The notes: generated from the letters alone by a model not told the origin. A stretch of DNA of 64,000 bases from Symsagittifera roscoffensis (GCF_963678635.1 NC_087062.1:15427789-15491788), one strand, 5' to 3'; numbered from the stretch's first letter, positions 1 to 12,306 are shown. A program made the numbers and translations.

Positions 1-22
1 ACATTGAATGTTTTCATGTTTT

Positions 23-89
23 TACTGCTCCATAGACCTTCAAAGGCAGTGGGAACATTCAGGTTTTTGCCCTGATACGAACAGTCTTG
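23..89. repeat. Dispersed short repeat, copy 1
   Basis: A block of about 67 bp starting TACTGCTCCATA and ending CAGTCTTG recurs with few differences at 60191-60257, and in part at 60613-60657. A shortened relative lies beside each calcium-sensor exon copy (about 32766 and 34633). The better copies contain a small hairpin, TCAGGG-loop-CCCTGA. The short reading frame across this spot is a by-product of the repeat. The family is not identified. Confidence 0.6.
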
Positions 90-2963
90 TTGTTCTTGTT
101 TTGGATTTTTGCGGGCTTAGAGTAGATTACGGTCCGTGTGCTGCCGAAGCATCTAGATGTCTTCCTTCTATTCCAATTACTGTGTTTTTGCTAGTGCATA
201 AAATAAAACAAGTTTTAAAAAAATTAAAAACCATTTAGTGTCAATGTGAAATTTTCTGAAGAATGAAATATACCACAAGAGAGTCTCCAATGGATTCATT
301 TGATGAAAGTATCATTTATGTTTGCGCGGGCGTTATGGGACAAAAGTTTAAATACTTTTTAAACTCAAATAATTTCAAAAATATCTTGAAATTTTTGAAA
401 ATCATTTCAAATATGTACCGGAAACAAAAACTCCTTGATCGAATATATATTAGATTTTAGAAATTTAGATTTGAAGGAAATGGTTTAAGTCAAAATAAGA
501 TGAAAATAGGTTTTTTTCCACTCCCCTTCTGATCTACTGTTAATAATTCAGCAAAAATATACTTCGACTATAAATTAACAGTCGAATTTCCAAAAGAATT
601 AAAGTAAACAGTCGATTTTCCAAAATAGAGATTAAATGTCTCAAAATTTCCCAACATTTAAATGTCTTCGAATTCTATTAAGAAAAAATGATATTGAAGG
701 TCGATTTTGTCTATTTTTTTCATCAAAATATACAAAAAATATACAATTCATACGGAGGCAAAAACTAGATTGTTCCGAAATTTCACAGAATCTAAACACT
801 TAAAGTAAGCAAAGATTGGCGTTTGCTCCAATCAAAAACATTTTTTGTTTTCAAATTATGTCGCGTTATTCGTGGTAAACTAGAGCATATTCATTTTTAA
901 CAGTTAGTAGGGTACATTTGACAACATTTTTCGTAAAAATCTGAAAAAAAAATCAAAATTTTTCAAAAAGGCACAAAGAAATCTTCGAAAGCTAAAATAC
1001 CGGAAAAATGAGGTTCCTCGACTTAACTTGCCCGAAATTTGAATCAAAATGCAAGCTGGTTTTCTTAACAATGGAATGTTTTTTTTCTTCATTTTTTAGT
1101 TTCATCTGAACTTTGACTGAAAGAGCTTTAAAATCCTGTATCGTTCATACCGTCGCTGTGATTATTTGTGGTGCTTGATTTTGCACGGAAAACAAAAACA
1201 AAAGTTTCATACACTCCCGTGCGCGACGTTTCTTCCCATTTCCAATTGTCGGAACAAAAAATCAATTACGAAATCGAGAGGATCAGTTGTGATAGAACCA
1301 AAGTTGATACACATTTTCCACGTCTACGCATTTTTTAATTGTATATATTCAAGTTTGGATGAACAATCTATATTAAAATTTTCTTTGTAATACCGGTATG
1401 GTATGTCTATCTTGACTTCAATGGATTTTTTTAAAAGCAACTTTACCATGAAACATTAGTTTCAATCAATTTAAATCCTATTAAATGTTCTATTTATTTT
1501 TTGTTATGATCGAAACACGGTAATTTTGGGTATTGAACGCATATAGATTTTAAAAAAACTTAAGTTGATAGAACTTCTTTTTTAGGTTCAAGACTAAGTC
1601 TTAAAGTGGCTCTGAAGCAGAAAAAGGACAGAGTCGCTCAACTTCTCACATTTGGTACAACTATTTCCTGCTATAGTTTTCTTGAATAATTTCGCGAGAT
1701 TCCTCGAAATTTTGCGAGCGTATAATTGCTTTAACTCACGTTAACCAAAAATGTTGTTGTGGCTAGCTGCATATCAAAGGTATATATTTACAGGACTGTT
1801 ATTAAAGTTTGGCAAGCAGAAAAATCCTTCAAAAAATCAAATTCCTGGTGAGTTTTTGTTTGTGTTCCAATTTGTTCCGACCGACTCGACTTCATGTTTC
1901 GACTTATTGTTTCGACTGTGCTGTAACTTTGCGCTCAACTTTATGTTCTGACTTTGGGTTCGACTTTATGTTTCAATTTTGTGTACGACGGCCTTAAATT
2001 TTGACTACGTATTCGACTTTTTTTTAACTTGTTTTTGAGTAGCTGGACAAAAAATTAATTTTGGCTTCCAGAATTTTTTGGGAACATTTTGCTTGGGAAA
2101 TTTACAAACGGATTTGACCACAGGCTCGCCTGGTTTGCTCATATGGAACTTTCTACTGTTTTTTGTACCACTCTCTTCTTGGCTGTGCATATAGAAAAAT
2201 TTTGATAGTCAATAGTTGTTCACTTTTTATGACTCGTTTTCTTTAACTTACTTGATATAAATTTTCATTTGAAGCACATGAATAGTTGTTGTTCAAATTT
2301 GCTTTTACATATTCTGATCAGTTATGATTAAAACACATCTTGAATCAAATTATGAATATAACTTTCGACATCTCTTAATTGTTTCGAGGTAATCAAATTA
2401 CAAGATAATTTTTGAAAAAAATCTTCGAAACAAAAACTAACTTGTTTATGTTTCAGTTACTACTCAATACAAGCAACCAGCGCTAATAACGGTAGAATAA
2501 ATATGGTTTCTGTTTATTATTGTTTTTAAATGATGACCAAGTATAATTTTGGGCAAGTTTTGAAATATATTTTTTTGAGGTTTATCAAAGCATCATATAG
2601 AGTTTATTTAACCTAAACTATTAACGCTGCATGAAAAACATTGCACAATTAGGCCATGAATGACCTTTTAGTTGCCTAAAAAATTGCGTGCACTCCTTAT
2701 GTGGCCATAATAAGTACATATAAACGCCCTCTTTTAGTAGTATTTGTCAATCAAAAACGGCATATCCTAAAATACCAAGGGGTGAGCATTTTTCATCGAG
2801 TGATCGACCGAATACTTTATCGATAACTCGTCCAAAGATAGCTGATTTTCACGAGGGCGATTGTCACAAGACTAGAATCCATTTTTTCATTTGACGTTTT
2901 TTCTTATGAGATGCAGACCAACCCTAATGAATTAGATTTATAAATATGATGGGAATGCTTCAG
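90..2963. other. AT-rich non-coding DNA, probably intron
   Basis: This is AT-rich sequence with scattered short reading frames that lack splice context. The only internal structure noted is a run of degenerate TTCGACTTTATG-type units around 1880-2010. It ends at the acceptor of the first supported exon (TGCTTCAG at 2963), so most of it is probably intron of the membrane-protein gene. Confidence 0.5.
1880..2010. repeat. Degenerate short tandem repeat, TTCGACTTTATGT-like
   Basis: Variants of TTCGACTTTATGTT recur roughly every 20 bp (CGACTTCATGTTTCGACT, TTCGACTTTATGTTTC, TTCGACTT). The units are too diverged for a fixed period. Overlapping reading frames here follow from the repeat. Confidence 0.45.
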
Positions 2964-3084
2964 ACGACAGTAGTTCGACGAATGACCGCCTTGTACTCTA
3001 CATTGGAATAGGGCTGGGTGTTCTTGTAGCTACGATCATCACAGTTATTGTCATTATGGCTATCTTGTGCAAAGCTAGAAAACA
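2964..3084 (+). CDS. Exon encoding the transmembrane segment
   Basis: The acceptor is TGCTTCAG and the donor CA|GTTAGT. The open frame gives DDSSSTNDR, a hydrophobic helix of about 25 residues, then CKARKQ. The positive charges just after the helix place the C-terminus in the cytoplasm by the positive-inside rule. The exon leaves two bases, completed by the G that opens 3500-3536. Confidence 0.75.
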
Positions 3085-6000
3085 GTTAGTTTTTGTCCGA
3101 CCATTACGAAATCATGTTTTTGCTCACGTTCGATGTACCCTTACAGAACTTCGCCCGAAATAACCGAGTGACAACTTTAAATAGAGTACAGTTTGAAAAA
3201 AAACAATAAAAAATCAACTATTTTGCTGAACAATTTTTTTGGCCGAAGTTTTCAGTGTTTGCGGAAGAAAAGAAAGAGTCTATACTTTCAAATCGTTATA
3301 TTTTTTGATTGTTCGGCTATGAGCGGAGCTAAACAAAAACTTGAAAAGAAAATTTGCATAATAAGAGTTGAATACACAAATCTGACAACAGTTTTTATTA
3401 AAGAAATTCGAAAAATCTATCAATTCAAAATAAATCTGTAATGCAGAATGTTATGCAGAATTTTTTTCTTTTTTTTCCAAGTTTTTTTGTTATCAAAAGG
3501 CGCTACAATGAAGCTTCAAGAACATATATTCCTCAGGTAAAACTCTTATCACGTCTTACTTGCGTGTTTAAGTTTTCTCGCGTTTGCTTTATTTACTCAA
3601 AACTAGACCAAAACTTGAAAAATTTTATCTGTTTTTCGCTTCAAGGCGGAGATTTTAAATTTTTTTTAAATAGGGTTAGAATCAGGATTGCAAGGGCTTC
3701 ATTATAATGTATCTCTCGACCAGTTCCGCAGATTGATTAATGCATCTGATTTCGCGTGGAATAAACAAGGATATCCCATTACTGTGTATGTAGCACCGAA
3801 TATTCCAACCATCGTCTTTAAGAAACTGCAAATTTTTCTTCAAATTTGTGTAGTTTTCGTGCGTGGTTAGATAGAAAAAAAACCTGAAATGAAACTTTGA
3901 TTTAAGTAAATTCGGCAGTCATACTTAATAATGTAAAACAAAATGGTCAAAAAGTTCTAGAAAAATTACTAGAAAATCGAAAAATCCCGAAACACAAAAA
4001 CTCAAAATTTTATTTTCAATTTTTTCAAAGTTCATGGTTCCAAAATGGAGCTAAGAAATCCCAAAAAATAGTAATAATTGCTTAAAACTAAGTGTTTACA
4101 GCTCAAATTAGACATATTTAAGCTTTTGTAAGCCTGCTCGCTGACCTTATTTGCTCAGAATAAGGCAAAAAATCAAAAATATCAAACCGGTTTATCCCGA
4201 CAATGAAAATTTTTAAAAAACATTTTTATGTCAATCGAATCACGACTAAAGTGCTTTCAAGATGGTATATGGCTGCACTCTCTTCGTTGATTATTTGTGG
4301 TTGCGGATTATTTTGGGAAAACAAAAAAATAGAAACAAGATTAAAAAACTAAAACACACCCGAACACAAATTCCATCCCTTTTTTCAAATGGTTGGAAAA
4401 ATGACAACACACCCAAACACACATTTTAAGCAAAATACGCACATACAGAAAAATAAATAACTACACACAGAAAAACTTTCTTGCTCTTTGTCTGTCATCC
4501 GGCCGGATTGGCAAAGTTAGTGTAAGTTAATTTATATTGATGTTAGCTCACTGCGTTGAGCTGGTCAGTTGACCTTGTATGATGTTGCGAAAGCGACACA
4601 TCACAAAATTTTGGTGAGAAGATGAATGAAGACATTCCGAACTAGTAGTTTATTTGAATTCTCAGTTGATATTATTTTTCGTTTACCAATCCCTTTAAAT
4701 TCAATTTTAACGCAAAATGACACGGTGCAGCCAGCAAGATTCATGAAAAGTCCACTTAACATCAATCCATTTTCGGAAAAAGCTTCAACGGGACCGCACT
4801 TAGAATGGTCCAAATGCGCCGCGATTGTCAAAATGGCAGAATTCGCAGAGGACGGGATCGAAGTTTGAATTTTTTTACGAGATCAACCTGAATTCGTCGA
4901 TCCGCCAGAACCAGTCTTGGAAGTTAAAAAAATGCGGGAAACAGACGCACAAAGAAAAATCAGAGAAGCCAGGAGCCAAGAAAAACGCGTCGGATGGGAG
5001 AACCGATGCCTAAAATCTCGAGAAAAGGGCGTCTTATGTAACTCAGTAGCATGGGACGAAGCGGATGCAAACGTGGGAAGTTATTTGTTCCTCTGATTAG
5101 GCACAGAAGGACAAAGGCAGGTACAACAAAAATGTTCAGGATTGGACATACAATCTACAACAACAAAATCACTCGTGCTAGTTAAGGAAGTTAGTTTCAA
5201 AACGGAAAAAGTAATCGCATTCAAACGATAAAAATTCATTTGTCGTAAGCAGAAAAAAATGAATAGCTAGAGCAATTTCACGCTGACTTAGTAGAACTCA
5301 GATCAAAAGCAGACTGCGGAGCCGCAAGGACAAATAGGTTCCAGCCATGTTCACCGTACATATGCATAATGATAAGATCACAGAGGAATTACCAGCAGAA
5401 AACCGTTCAACAAAGGACGCATAAGAATACGCCATTAGAAAAAGTTTTTGAACACAGCAGAACTACTAATTCTTTCGGTTTATTTTCTTCAACAGCTAAA
5501 AATTAAGAACTATTGGGTTGCATTCAACCTCGAGGCCGGGCTGGCCATCCACAATATACAAGGAATAACTGAGGCAGATACCCTCGAGGACGCCAAAACT
5601 ACATACGCGGAAATCAAAACAGAAATCTACAAACCAGAATAACATGCAGCAAATAATTGCTACAAACATGGAAAAACATCATTTGGACCCAACCCTTTTC
5701 AATCATGCCAGGCGAAAGAAAAAATCTGCGCAAAATGCGCAAAACGGGGACATTTTGCGAAAGTATGTAGATCAGAAAATGTCAACATCCTACAAAAAAA
5801 AAACAACGAAGAACAATCCATCGCAAAAGGCGATCGAAGTCAGAAAATAGAAGAAAGAGATCTAGTTGCATTCGCCGAATTCACGTCACAGCATGGGTGG
5901 GAAGAACCACAAAGAGATAATTTTTGCACGATGGCAATCGCTGAAGCATTTGAAAACAGAAATTCAGCGAAAATCAACGGTGAAGATCTACATGATTATA

Positions 6001-9000
6001 AAATGAATTTCAAGACAAAATCCGAACCCATATTTGTTATCGCGATTTTTGGTATTCCTGTGTCTTCTTAAACGAGACAAAAGCACGTCGGCTGCAACAA
6101 AATGACAGTTCAACGATGTTCAAATATATCCCCACGGAGGTCGGTGAAGGAAAACTTTACACAACTATGCGTCAGAATAGGAAAAGCAAAAAACCACGGG
6201 CTGAAAACAGAGTTCACTTCGGAAGTGACTCCTATCCAGCAAAAAGGCCGCAGAGTCCCGACTCATCATCAAGAGAGAGTTGAAGCAAAATTAAACAAAC
6301 TGATAGACCAGAAACTTATTGTGAAACTAGACAAATGTTCAGCACGAAAACAGCCCGATCGTAATAACGTTGAGAGAGTTCAAACAGTAAAACTGGCGTT
6401 AGATTCGGAGAAAACTAGCAATTCATCTACAAAAACAAAATTCAAATGCCAAATATACTGCTACTTCTTGACAACGTCGCTCAAACAAAAAAATCTTACA
6501 CAAAAGAATAAACCTTGTTCTCGTATCTTGACTTAAGATATGCTTATTCACAAATCCCTTTGGATAAACATACTTGAGAGCAGTGAAACATTAGCCTCAT
6601 CGGGGAAAACGCCACGGAGAGTACCAGTTTCACACAAGTTTCTAAGACCTCATGGATATGCCGGCAGAATTTCGAAAAGCAATCAAACTCAAGTTAACAA
6701 ATTTCAAAACACTTATGCATATCTCGATGATTTACTAAGAGTTACGCTGACGCATTCAAAATACGCTATTTGCAGAATGGTTCAGCTCTTTTTTGTTTTT
6801 TGACAATTGCGACAGAGATACGCCATTTCCGGAATCATTCCGCGCTCGTTAACTTTTGACAACCGCGACCGAGATACGCTGTTTGCAGAATCATTTGGCG
6901 CTTGATTTTTTTAACAATCGCAACCGAGATACGCTACTTGTAGAATCTTTCCGCGTTTTTTTGACAATCGCAACCGAGATATCCCATTTCAAAATTTGTT
7001 CCAAGATTATCGAATTTTTGACGATCGGCCCGAGGTACGCTTTTTGCAGAATCTTTTTGTGCTTGTTAATTTGTTGAAAATCGCATCCGCGTTACGCTAA
7101 TTGCAGAATCGTTTGGCTCTTGTTATTTTTTGAGGTACAAAAAAACAAATTCAGAAACCGTTACAAAAACTCGATGGAAAAATTTTTGCCATGTCTATAG
7201 ACAAATGAAATTTTGCCTGCAAACAAATCAAATGGCTAGATTATAACATAGATAGCGAGAACACGACCTCTCTTATTAGAAAAACAGAAGCCACATTAAA
7301 ACTATCTCCACCTAAAACATTCAAACAATGAAAATATTTATGGGTTTTTTACATCATCTCACAGGATGCATTCCCCATCTGGTATAAACTGCCGAGGCAC
7401 TACGTCCACTACTAAAGAACATAGAAAAACTCAAAAGAGATTATGCATCAACACATGACTTAACATTCAACAAGATTTAAAAAAAAATTAGTCTCTAAAA
7501 CAACACAGAATAAACATATTGACCAAAAACTTGAAACACGCAGGGTTTGTGACACCTCAACTTCCGGTTTAGAAGCAGCCCCAGAAAAAAAACACACCAG
7601 AAGGTTGGGTGGCACTCGCATACGCGTCTATATTTCTAAATCCATTGAAAAAAAAATATTCAGGAAATGAACTAAAACACTTGGGGGTCGTTTAGGCATA
7701 AGAACACTTCGAATACTACTTATACGGCAATAATTTTCTCGTCATAACAGATCCTGAAAAGCTTTATTTAGCGAACGAAACGCAAACGAAAGATCAAAGA
7801 ATAATCAAAGGAGACTAACAAGATGGATCGATTGGCTAAATTCTTTAAGTTTTGACGTGAAATATTTGGCGGGAATGAAATTGGAGTAATTGACTTCATG
7901 TCTCAAAATACGATTGGTTTAGCATAACCACCTAGTGAGTATGAAGAGGAATCTTTTGTGGCGTCAATCAGCTCATTCATAATTATTCTTGAGATGATTG
8001 ACAACTTAATCTTAAAACAATTGGCCAAAAAAAAGCTAGCATCGAACCGACTAATCAAAAAACTCATCGAAAATGAAAGAAAGCTAACGGGACAACCCAA
8101 ATCTCAAGTTCATTCCAAAAAAATCACTCGACGCACAAGCGGTCAAATATTTCAACAAAATCTTAATCGTTCTCTCAGAAGTTTTTTCAAAGTCCAGTCT
8201 GAAACTAAAACACTTAATAGGAAAATCAATTTTGTCAATTTCAAACAAATACAGCAGAGCACAAAGAAGATGCGAAAATTAACCAGTTACAAGAGATTTG
8301 AAAGGGGCTTTGTTCCGGAAAACGAAGGTACCACACATCGTAACAGAACCAAACGTCGGATAGAGAAGTTACAAGGATAATCCAATCGGGAGGAGAGCAT
8401 CTCAGATTCACGATGGCAACGACAAAGGACAGATGAAAGGCTCATCCAGACGCTACGTCAACAACAGCCACAAGCAAGGACGCTGGAGAAAACATCAAAA
8501 AAGCAACTGAAAATCACATTTCCAAAAATTGTTTCCAGTGACAACAGCACACACCAAGAGGACGCCGATAAAATAACCTTGAAAACAAATACTGATATCG
8601 GAACCACGATTACAGGACCAGTGTAAAACATCATCGTCCAAACAAACGGAGCCAAAAATTCAAAACATCGCAAACAAACCGATCTACCAATCTAAACGAA
8701 AGAGTTAAATGAAAATTGCATAAGCCGCGTGGATTCAAATGTGTTTCATTGCCGCGTGGATCAGTTTCATTACCGGCGCAACTCGAAAAGATAGAAATAT
8801 GCGCCCAATTGTTAACTTCTTGAAATACTGGTACAATATACGACACCACCATCACGTACGAGATGATTGTCTGCTCATCAACGAGCGAATTGTAGTCCTA
8901 CCCAACTTCGAAAGACAGTGTTGGATAGCTTGAATCGCACTCACCCCGGATTGGCGGGCATGCTAGACGACTTCCAACACATCTGGTTTCCCCACATCCA

Positions 9001-12000
9001 CAGTTCAATTGTGCAGATGTCCCAAGGATGTCAACAGTGTACCGAGAAAGAAACTAATAATGGGAGAAAACACTCGTCCCAAATGGAACCTGTTGTCGAA
9101 CCTAACGAAGAGGCACAATCAATTTTTTGGGACCTCTTTGAAAGAACTAAAAAAAGATGCATATATACTAGGTGCTATAGATAACTGGTCAAAATTTCCA
9201 ACAGCTGAGGTAGTTTCGAACATGACGGCAGAGGTCGCATGAAAATTTATGCAACGTTACACATCAAATGACGGAGTACCTCGTAAACTAAGATGCAACC
9301 AGGCACAAAACTTTCGAGCCAACAAGTTTCAACTTATTTGCATTCGAGTCAAATAAAACTCCTCTTTGCATCAGTCGATGACCACAGATCTATAAGGAGG
9401 GTAGAAAGAGTGATACAAACAACTAAACAGCGACTCGGAGTAATGAGAACTGACAAGAACAAAACTGCGATCAAATTAGACTTGGATGTCGCGGAAATTA
9501 TCAAAACGTCACCTATAACTCCACACGGAATAATATTAATAACACCATTTGAAGCAATTATAAGTAGAAAAACTAATTATCCACTTTCAAACATAAAAAT
9601 AAATAGTTCATCTAACAATTTATTTTTGGGAAAACCCCAAACACGCCTGTTTAGATCGGAAAAATTTTATACACCTTCCAATTTTAGTGCACGACCTCCA
9701 AAAAAGACCATTAACAAAATTATGATAAAAAGAAGAGTCCCAGAGCCTGCAATCATTCAACACACACCAGCTAAAGATAGCATACAGCCATCAAATAAAG
9801 ATGTGAAAATTAGGCGATTGTTAGCTCTTGAAAAAGAGAAATTAAATGTAAGATATAAAGGTATTCAGCAACAAGTCCAACCAAATATCAAAAAAACGAA
9901 TAAAAACAAGTAGCACAGAAATTAGCTATGTTGGCAACAAAAGTAAAAAACCAAAAATTTTTGGACAAAACTATTGTAGGGAAAATCTTAACATTTACGC
10001 CATGTACAGCGTGGGTACAAACAAAAGAAAAACAACCAATACTTCTGAGAAATAGTGGGGTTGCGTTCGTGCCTAAACAGTTAATCTATGGTCTATGCCG
10101 GCGGTCCTTACTTAGCGACTACGTGGCATATAAGTCCGCTTGGATAACAAAACCTTGTTTGTGTTTTTTGGATTTCAAGGATCCTAACGCACCACAACAC
10201 CCTATGTTTCGAGAGGACACAACGAGACTACTAGTGAAGCAAACTCAAAATAAGTCACAGGTCAATCCGATCAAAAGGAAAGCCGCAGGAAAACGAACAA
10301 GGGGAAACCAGTAAAACGAACTCAACAAACGAAGCCGCCAAAATGCTACCACCAAAAAAATCGGGTCGCGCCAAACAATCAACTCTAGCCGGGGCACTGG
10401 GGAACCCGGTGCCATATACTGGCACAGAAAAAGGTGATTCAATCACCGGCAAAACAATTCTCAATCGAATCACGCACGGACAAAAAACCAGGAAAATGCC
10501 ACGACAACGAAACAACCTTCTGAGCCCAATCCAAAACCCAGTCTAAAGAACGGCAACTCGGAGATGGGGTTTCATGCGAAATCGCCGGAGTACAAAACCT
10601 GCGTAGAACTTTTGGACGCATAAAACCGAAGCCAAAGTAAAAAGACCAACATGCAATGGAAATCACCGAATTGGTGTCCCCTGCAAAAAGCCCACAGAAA
10701 AGGCAAGATATGGAGGTTCTAGTCGTAACCAAAAACAAAATAAGGAAAGCATGAACACAGAGTCAGACCACAAAAGAGACGACTTTGAGGAGCACCAAGA
10801 AAAACAATAAGAAGAGGACAAGGAAGTTGACGGGAAAATCCAACCGGAAGTGAGAAACGAAAAAGAAATAATGTAGAAGCCGTATAGTCCAATGAGGACC
10901 GAAAACTCAAAACTGCCCCTATGGGACATAAGAACTTTAGTCCTACTGGAACTTAAAACTCAAATCATTAATTTGTGTTCTTTTTCTTACGGGGGAGGTG
11001 GAATAACATCCGGCCTGATTGGCAAGTTTAGTGATTATTTTATATTGATGTTAGCTCACTGCGTTGAGCTGGTCCGTTGACCTTGTATGATGTTACGAAT
11101 GCGCCACATCACGATATGTTGGTTAGAACATGAATAAAGACAGTCCGAACTAGTTGTTTTATTTGAGTTCTCAGTTGATAATGTTTGTCGTTTACCAGTC
11201 TGTTTGGATTCAAGTTTAACAGCTATCATAACCCGCGGCATGACAATGTCCTTCCCAAAAACACATAAACTAAATAATGAAAAAGTAAAGATTAGGGAGT
11301 TAATGTTTTAGTTTAACAAAAACTTTACGATTTGATATGAGTATTTCGTTTTTTTTGCTAGCATTCTGCTTGATAAAATCGGCAACGGCAAAGTTTGGAA
11401 AAAGTGTTTCTAAGTTAATGATATCTCTTTTTTTGCAAAAAAAAACTTCAAATTTTTTTTGAGTTTTTGGCAAGTATTTAGTCCTTTTTTGACTTTTTCT
11501 GTAGTTTATACGTTTTACAGCAAACGTACTCCAAAAATTATCTGTTCTTGAAAACAGTGACTTCTAGAATGATGATATTTTTGCTTTGGTTTTGACAAAA
11601 GCTATAACTTCAGTTCGAATTTTTTTTCTCAAGACTGGGAAATTTTTGCTCAAAACTTAAAATTATACCTCAATCAATGTGATTTTTGAAACTTTATGGT
11701 TCAGCGAGGCAAAAAAACACCGCAACCTAAGTTCCGACTCACCTTGGGTGATCACAATTATGCTTTGCTGTGAAAACTTGTATCAAATGTTTCAGAATCC
11801 CGGAGCCCACTCCCGGTGAAGAATATTCAATGTGAGTCAACTTTACTCCCTCAGTCTTATCCTTTGGCGACTTTTTTTCAATTAAAGCAGGCGATTTCTT
11901 AAGTTTTGTTAAACTTGAGAGCAGCTAGCTGCCCTGCTCTTTCATAATATTCATCTTCGCCAAATTGAAGCAAAACAATACGCAATAAAAAATAAGTCCT

Positions 12001-12306
12001 TGTTGAACATTTTTAGACAAAATAACCCATTTCCCAGCACCATATATATAGAACATTTGTTTTTATAGGCCCGACCCGAATTACGTGGAAACCGGTGCTT
12101 ATGTTAATCCAAATCTTGACAAAGAATTCACAGTTTCAATTAGCAGTCAACAATCAGAAACATACCAGGAAACGCTTGAAATGAAACCAATCAGTTACTT
12201 AAACTCAACCGAGGTAATTGAGCATTCGTCCAGAGGCATGGGGGATTATGCCGATAAAGTTGAGAGAACGCCCGCCGCCTACAAAAAATTTGGTAGTTAT
12301 CCTTAA
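2964..12306 (+). CDS. Single-pass membrane protein, C-terminal half (multi-exon, partial)
   Basis: Exons read from sequence are 2964-3084, 3500-3536, 3686-3785, 11796-11831 and 12069-12306 (TAA stop). Donors are GTTAGT, GTAAAA, GTATGT and GTGAGT; every acceptor ends AG. The first exon encodes a short polar stretch, then about 25 hydrophobic residues (LYIGIGLGVLVATIITVIVI core), then basic CKARKQ, as expected for a type I membrane anchor. The remaining exons form a tail of about 140 residues rich in Tyr, Asn and Pro, including YVNP and YLNS, which match the Y-x-N pattern bound by Grb2-type SH2 domains when phosphorylated. Phases agree between exons 1-2, 3-4 and 4-5, but exon 2 leaves phase 0 while exon 3 needs one extra base, so a missed micro-exon or a base error is likely. 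The ectodomain lies left of the window. The family is not recognised. The 8-kb intron before exon 4 holds a gypsy element. Confidence 0.72.
4496..4711 (+). repeat. 5' LTR of the gypsy element
   Basis: Shared with 11007-11220 from CATCCGGCC through GTTAGCTCACTGCGTTGAG to the TTTAAC end. The exact terminal bases are uncertain because the flanks differ (TGTCATCC here, TAACATCC at the right copy). Confidence 0.8.
5448..5850 (+). pseudogene. Gag/nucleocapsid remnant with CCHC zinc knuckle
   Basis: At 5727-5768 one frame reads CAKCAKRGHFAKVC, an exact C-x2-C-x4-H-x4-C knuckle of retroviral nucleocapsids that binds RNA. The surrounding frame is interrupted. An upstream segment (5448-5642) has open coding-like sequence that may be capsid, but I could not assign it. 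It sits between the 5' LTR and the reverse transcriptase, as expected. Confidence 0.75.
6102..6760 (+). pseudogene. Reverse transcriptase remnant
   Basis: The frame at about 6210-6350 has the N-terminal RT stretch (TPIQQKGRRVP, LNKLIDQKLIVKLDKCS) typical of Ty3/gypsy polymerases. The catalytic box reads AYLDDLL near 6718-6740. Segments between them are out of frame or shortened. A tandem repeat array starts about 20 bp after the YLDD box (6755), replacing the normal thumb/connection region. The remnant is clearly inactive. Confidence 0.8.
6755..7135 (+). repeat. Minisatellite of about 55 bp inside the gypsy pol region
   Basis: About seven units of 50-57 bp, each with a variant of TTTTGACAATCGCGACCGAG and ATACGCTATTTGCAGAATC. 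The anchor ATACGC or a variant falls at 6761, 6818, 6874, 6929, 6979, 7034 and 7091. The array separates the RT YLDD box from RNase H. Confidence 0.85.
7370..7900 (+). pseudogene. RNase H remnant
   Basis: The frame at 7599-7690 reads GWVALAYAS followed by FLNP, KKKYSGNEL and LGVV, the gypsy RNase H signature that includes the catalytic Glu region. Further on, around 7830-7880, a stretch FDVKYLAGMK resembles the end of the domain. Stops and frameshifts are frequent. Confidence 0.75.
8739..9620 (+). pseudogene. Ty3/gypsy integrase remnant with a lost catalytic Asp
   Basis: The N-terminal zinc-binding region is preserved (HPGLAGML, WFPHIH, GCQQC, an H-H-C-C arrangement). The core reads AIDNWSKFPTAEV, supplying the first Asp. 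The usual second Asp is Asn (RCNQAQNF, codon AAC at 9297-9299). The Glu region follows as RRVERVIQTTK. The core is split by frameshifts near 9160 and 9241. These changes mean no integrase activity. The following open frame (9293-10314) carries a basic C-terminal region. Confidence 0.85.
9900..10920 (+). pseudogene. 3' region of the gypsy element
   Basis: One open frame at 9928-10314 encodes a basic, Lys/Gln-rich sequence of about 128 residues, which could be the integrase C-terminus. The remainder to the polypurine tract is purine-rich and richer in GC than the surrounding intron, with short open stretches on both strands. No envelope-like gene was recognised. Confidence 0.5.
11007..11220 (+). 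repeat. 3' LTR of the gypsy element
   Basis: Direct repeat of 4496-4711, immediately after a purine-rich tract (GGGGGAGGTGGA). Divergence from the left copy is considerable by eye, suggesting an old insertion. The remainder of the intron (11221-11795) shows nothing recognisable. Confidence 0.8.
12069..12306 (+). CDS. Terminal exon of the membrane-protein cytoplasmic tail
   Basis: The acceptor TTTTATAG is followed by a 79-codon open frame to TAA. The previous exon leaves AT, so the first codon here is ATG (Met, internal to the protein). The tail contains DPNYVETGAYVNP and ISYLNSTEV, a run of candidate tyrosine phosphorylation sites, and ends KKFGSYP. GC content and codon regularity are clearly higher than in the flanking intron. 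AATAAA signals follow at 12395 and 12426. Confidence 0.8.

Larger units (their letters stand above)
4496..11220 (+). mobile_element. Decayed Ty3/gypsy LTR retrotransposon
   Basis: The element is bounded by direct repeats of about 215 bp (4496-4711 and 11007-11220) that differ at many positions. Reading rightward, it has a nucleocapsid CCHC knuckle, reverse transcriptase, RNase H and an integrase with H2C2 and DDE-type regions. This order (integrase after RNase H) and the integrase sequence type are those of Ty3/gypsy. A purine run GGGGGAGGTGGA at 10991-11002 directly precedes the right LTR and is a good polypurine tract. Many frameshifts and stops break the reading frames, so it cannot be autonomous. 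It lies in the same orientation as the host membrane-protein gene, inside its intron 3786-11795. No clear target-site duplication was found. Confidence 0.88.

Noticed and set aside
8-238. Open frame of 76 codons at the left edge
   Set aside because: It lies across a dispersed repeat that recurs at 60191-60257; no splice sites or domain support it.
8458-8855. Minus-strand frames over the gypsy pol region
   Set aside because: They are shadows of the plus-strand integrase and its upstream sequence.
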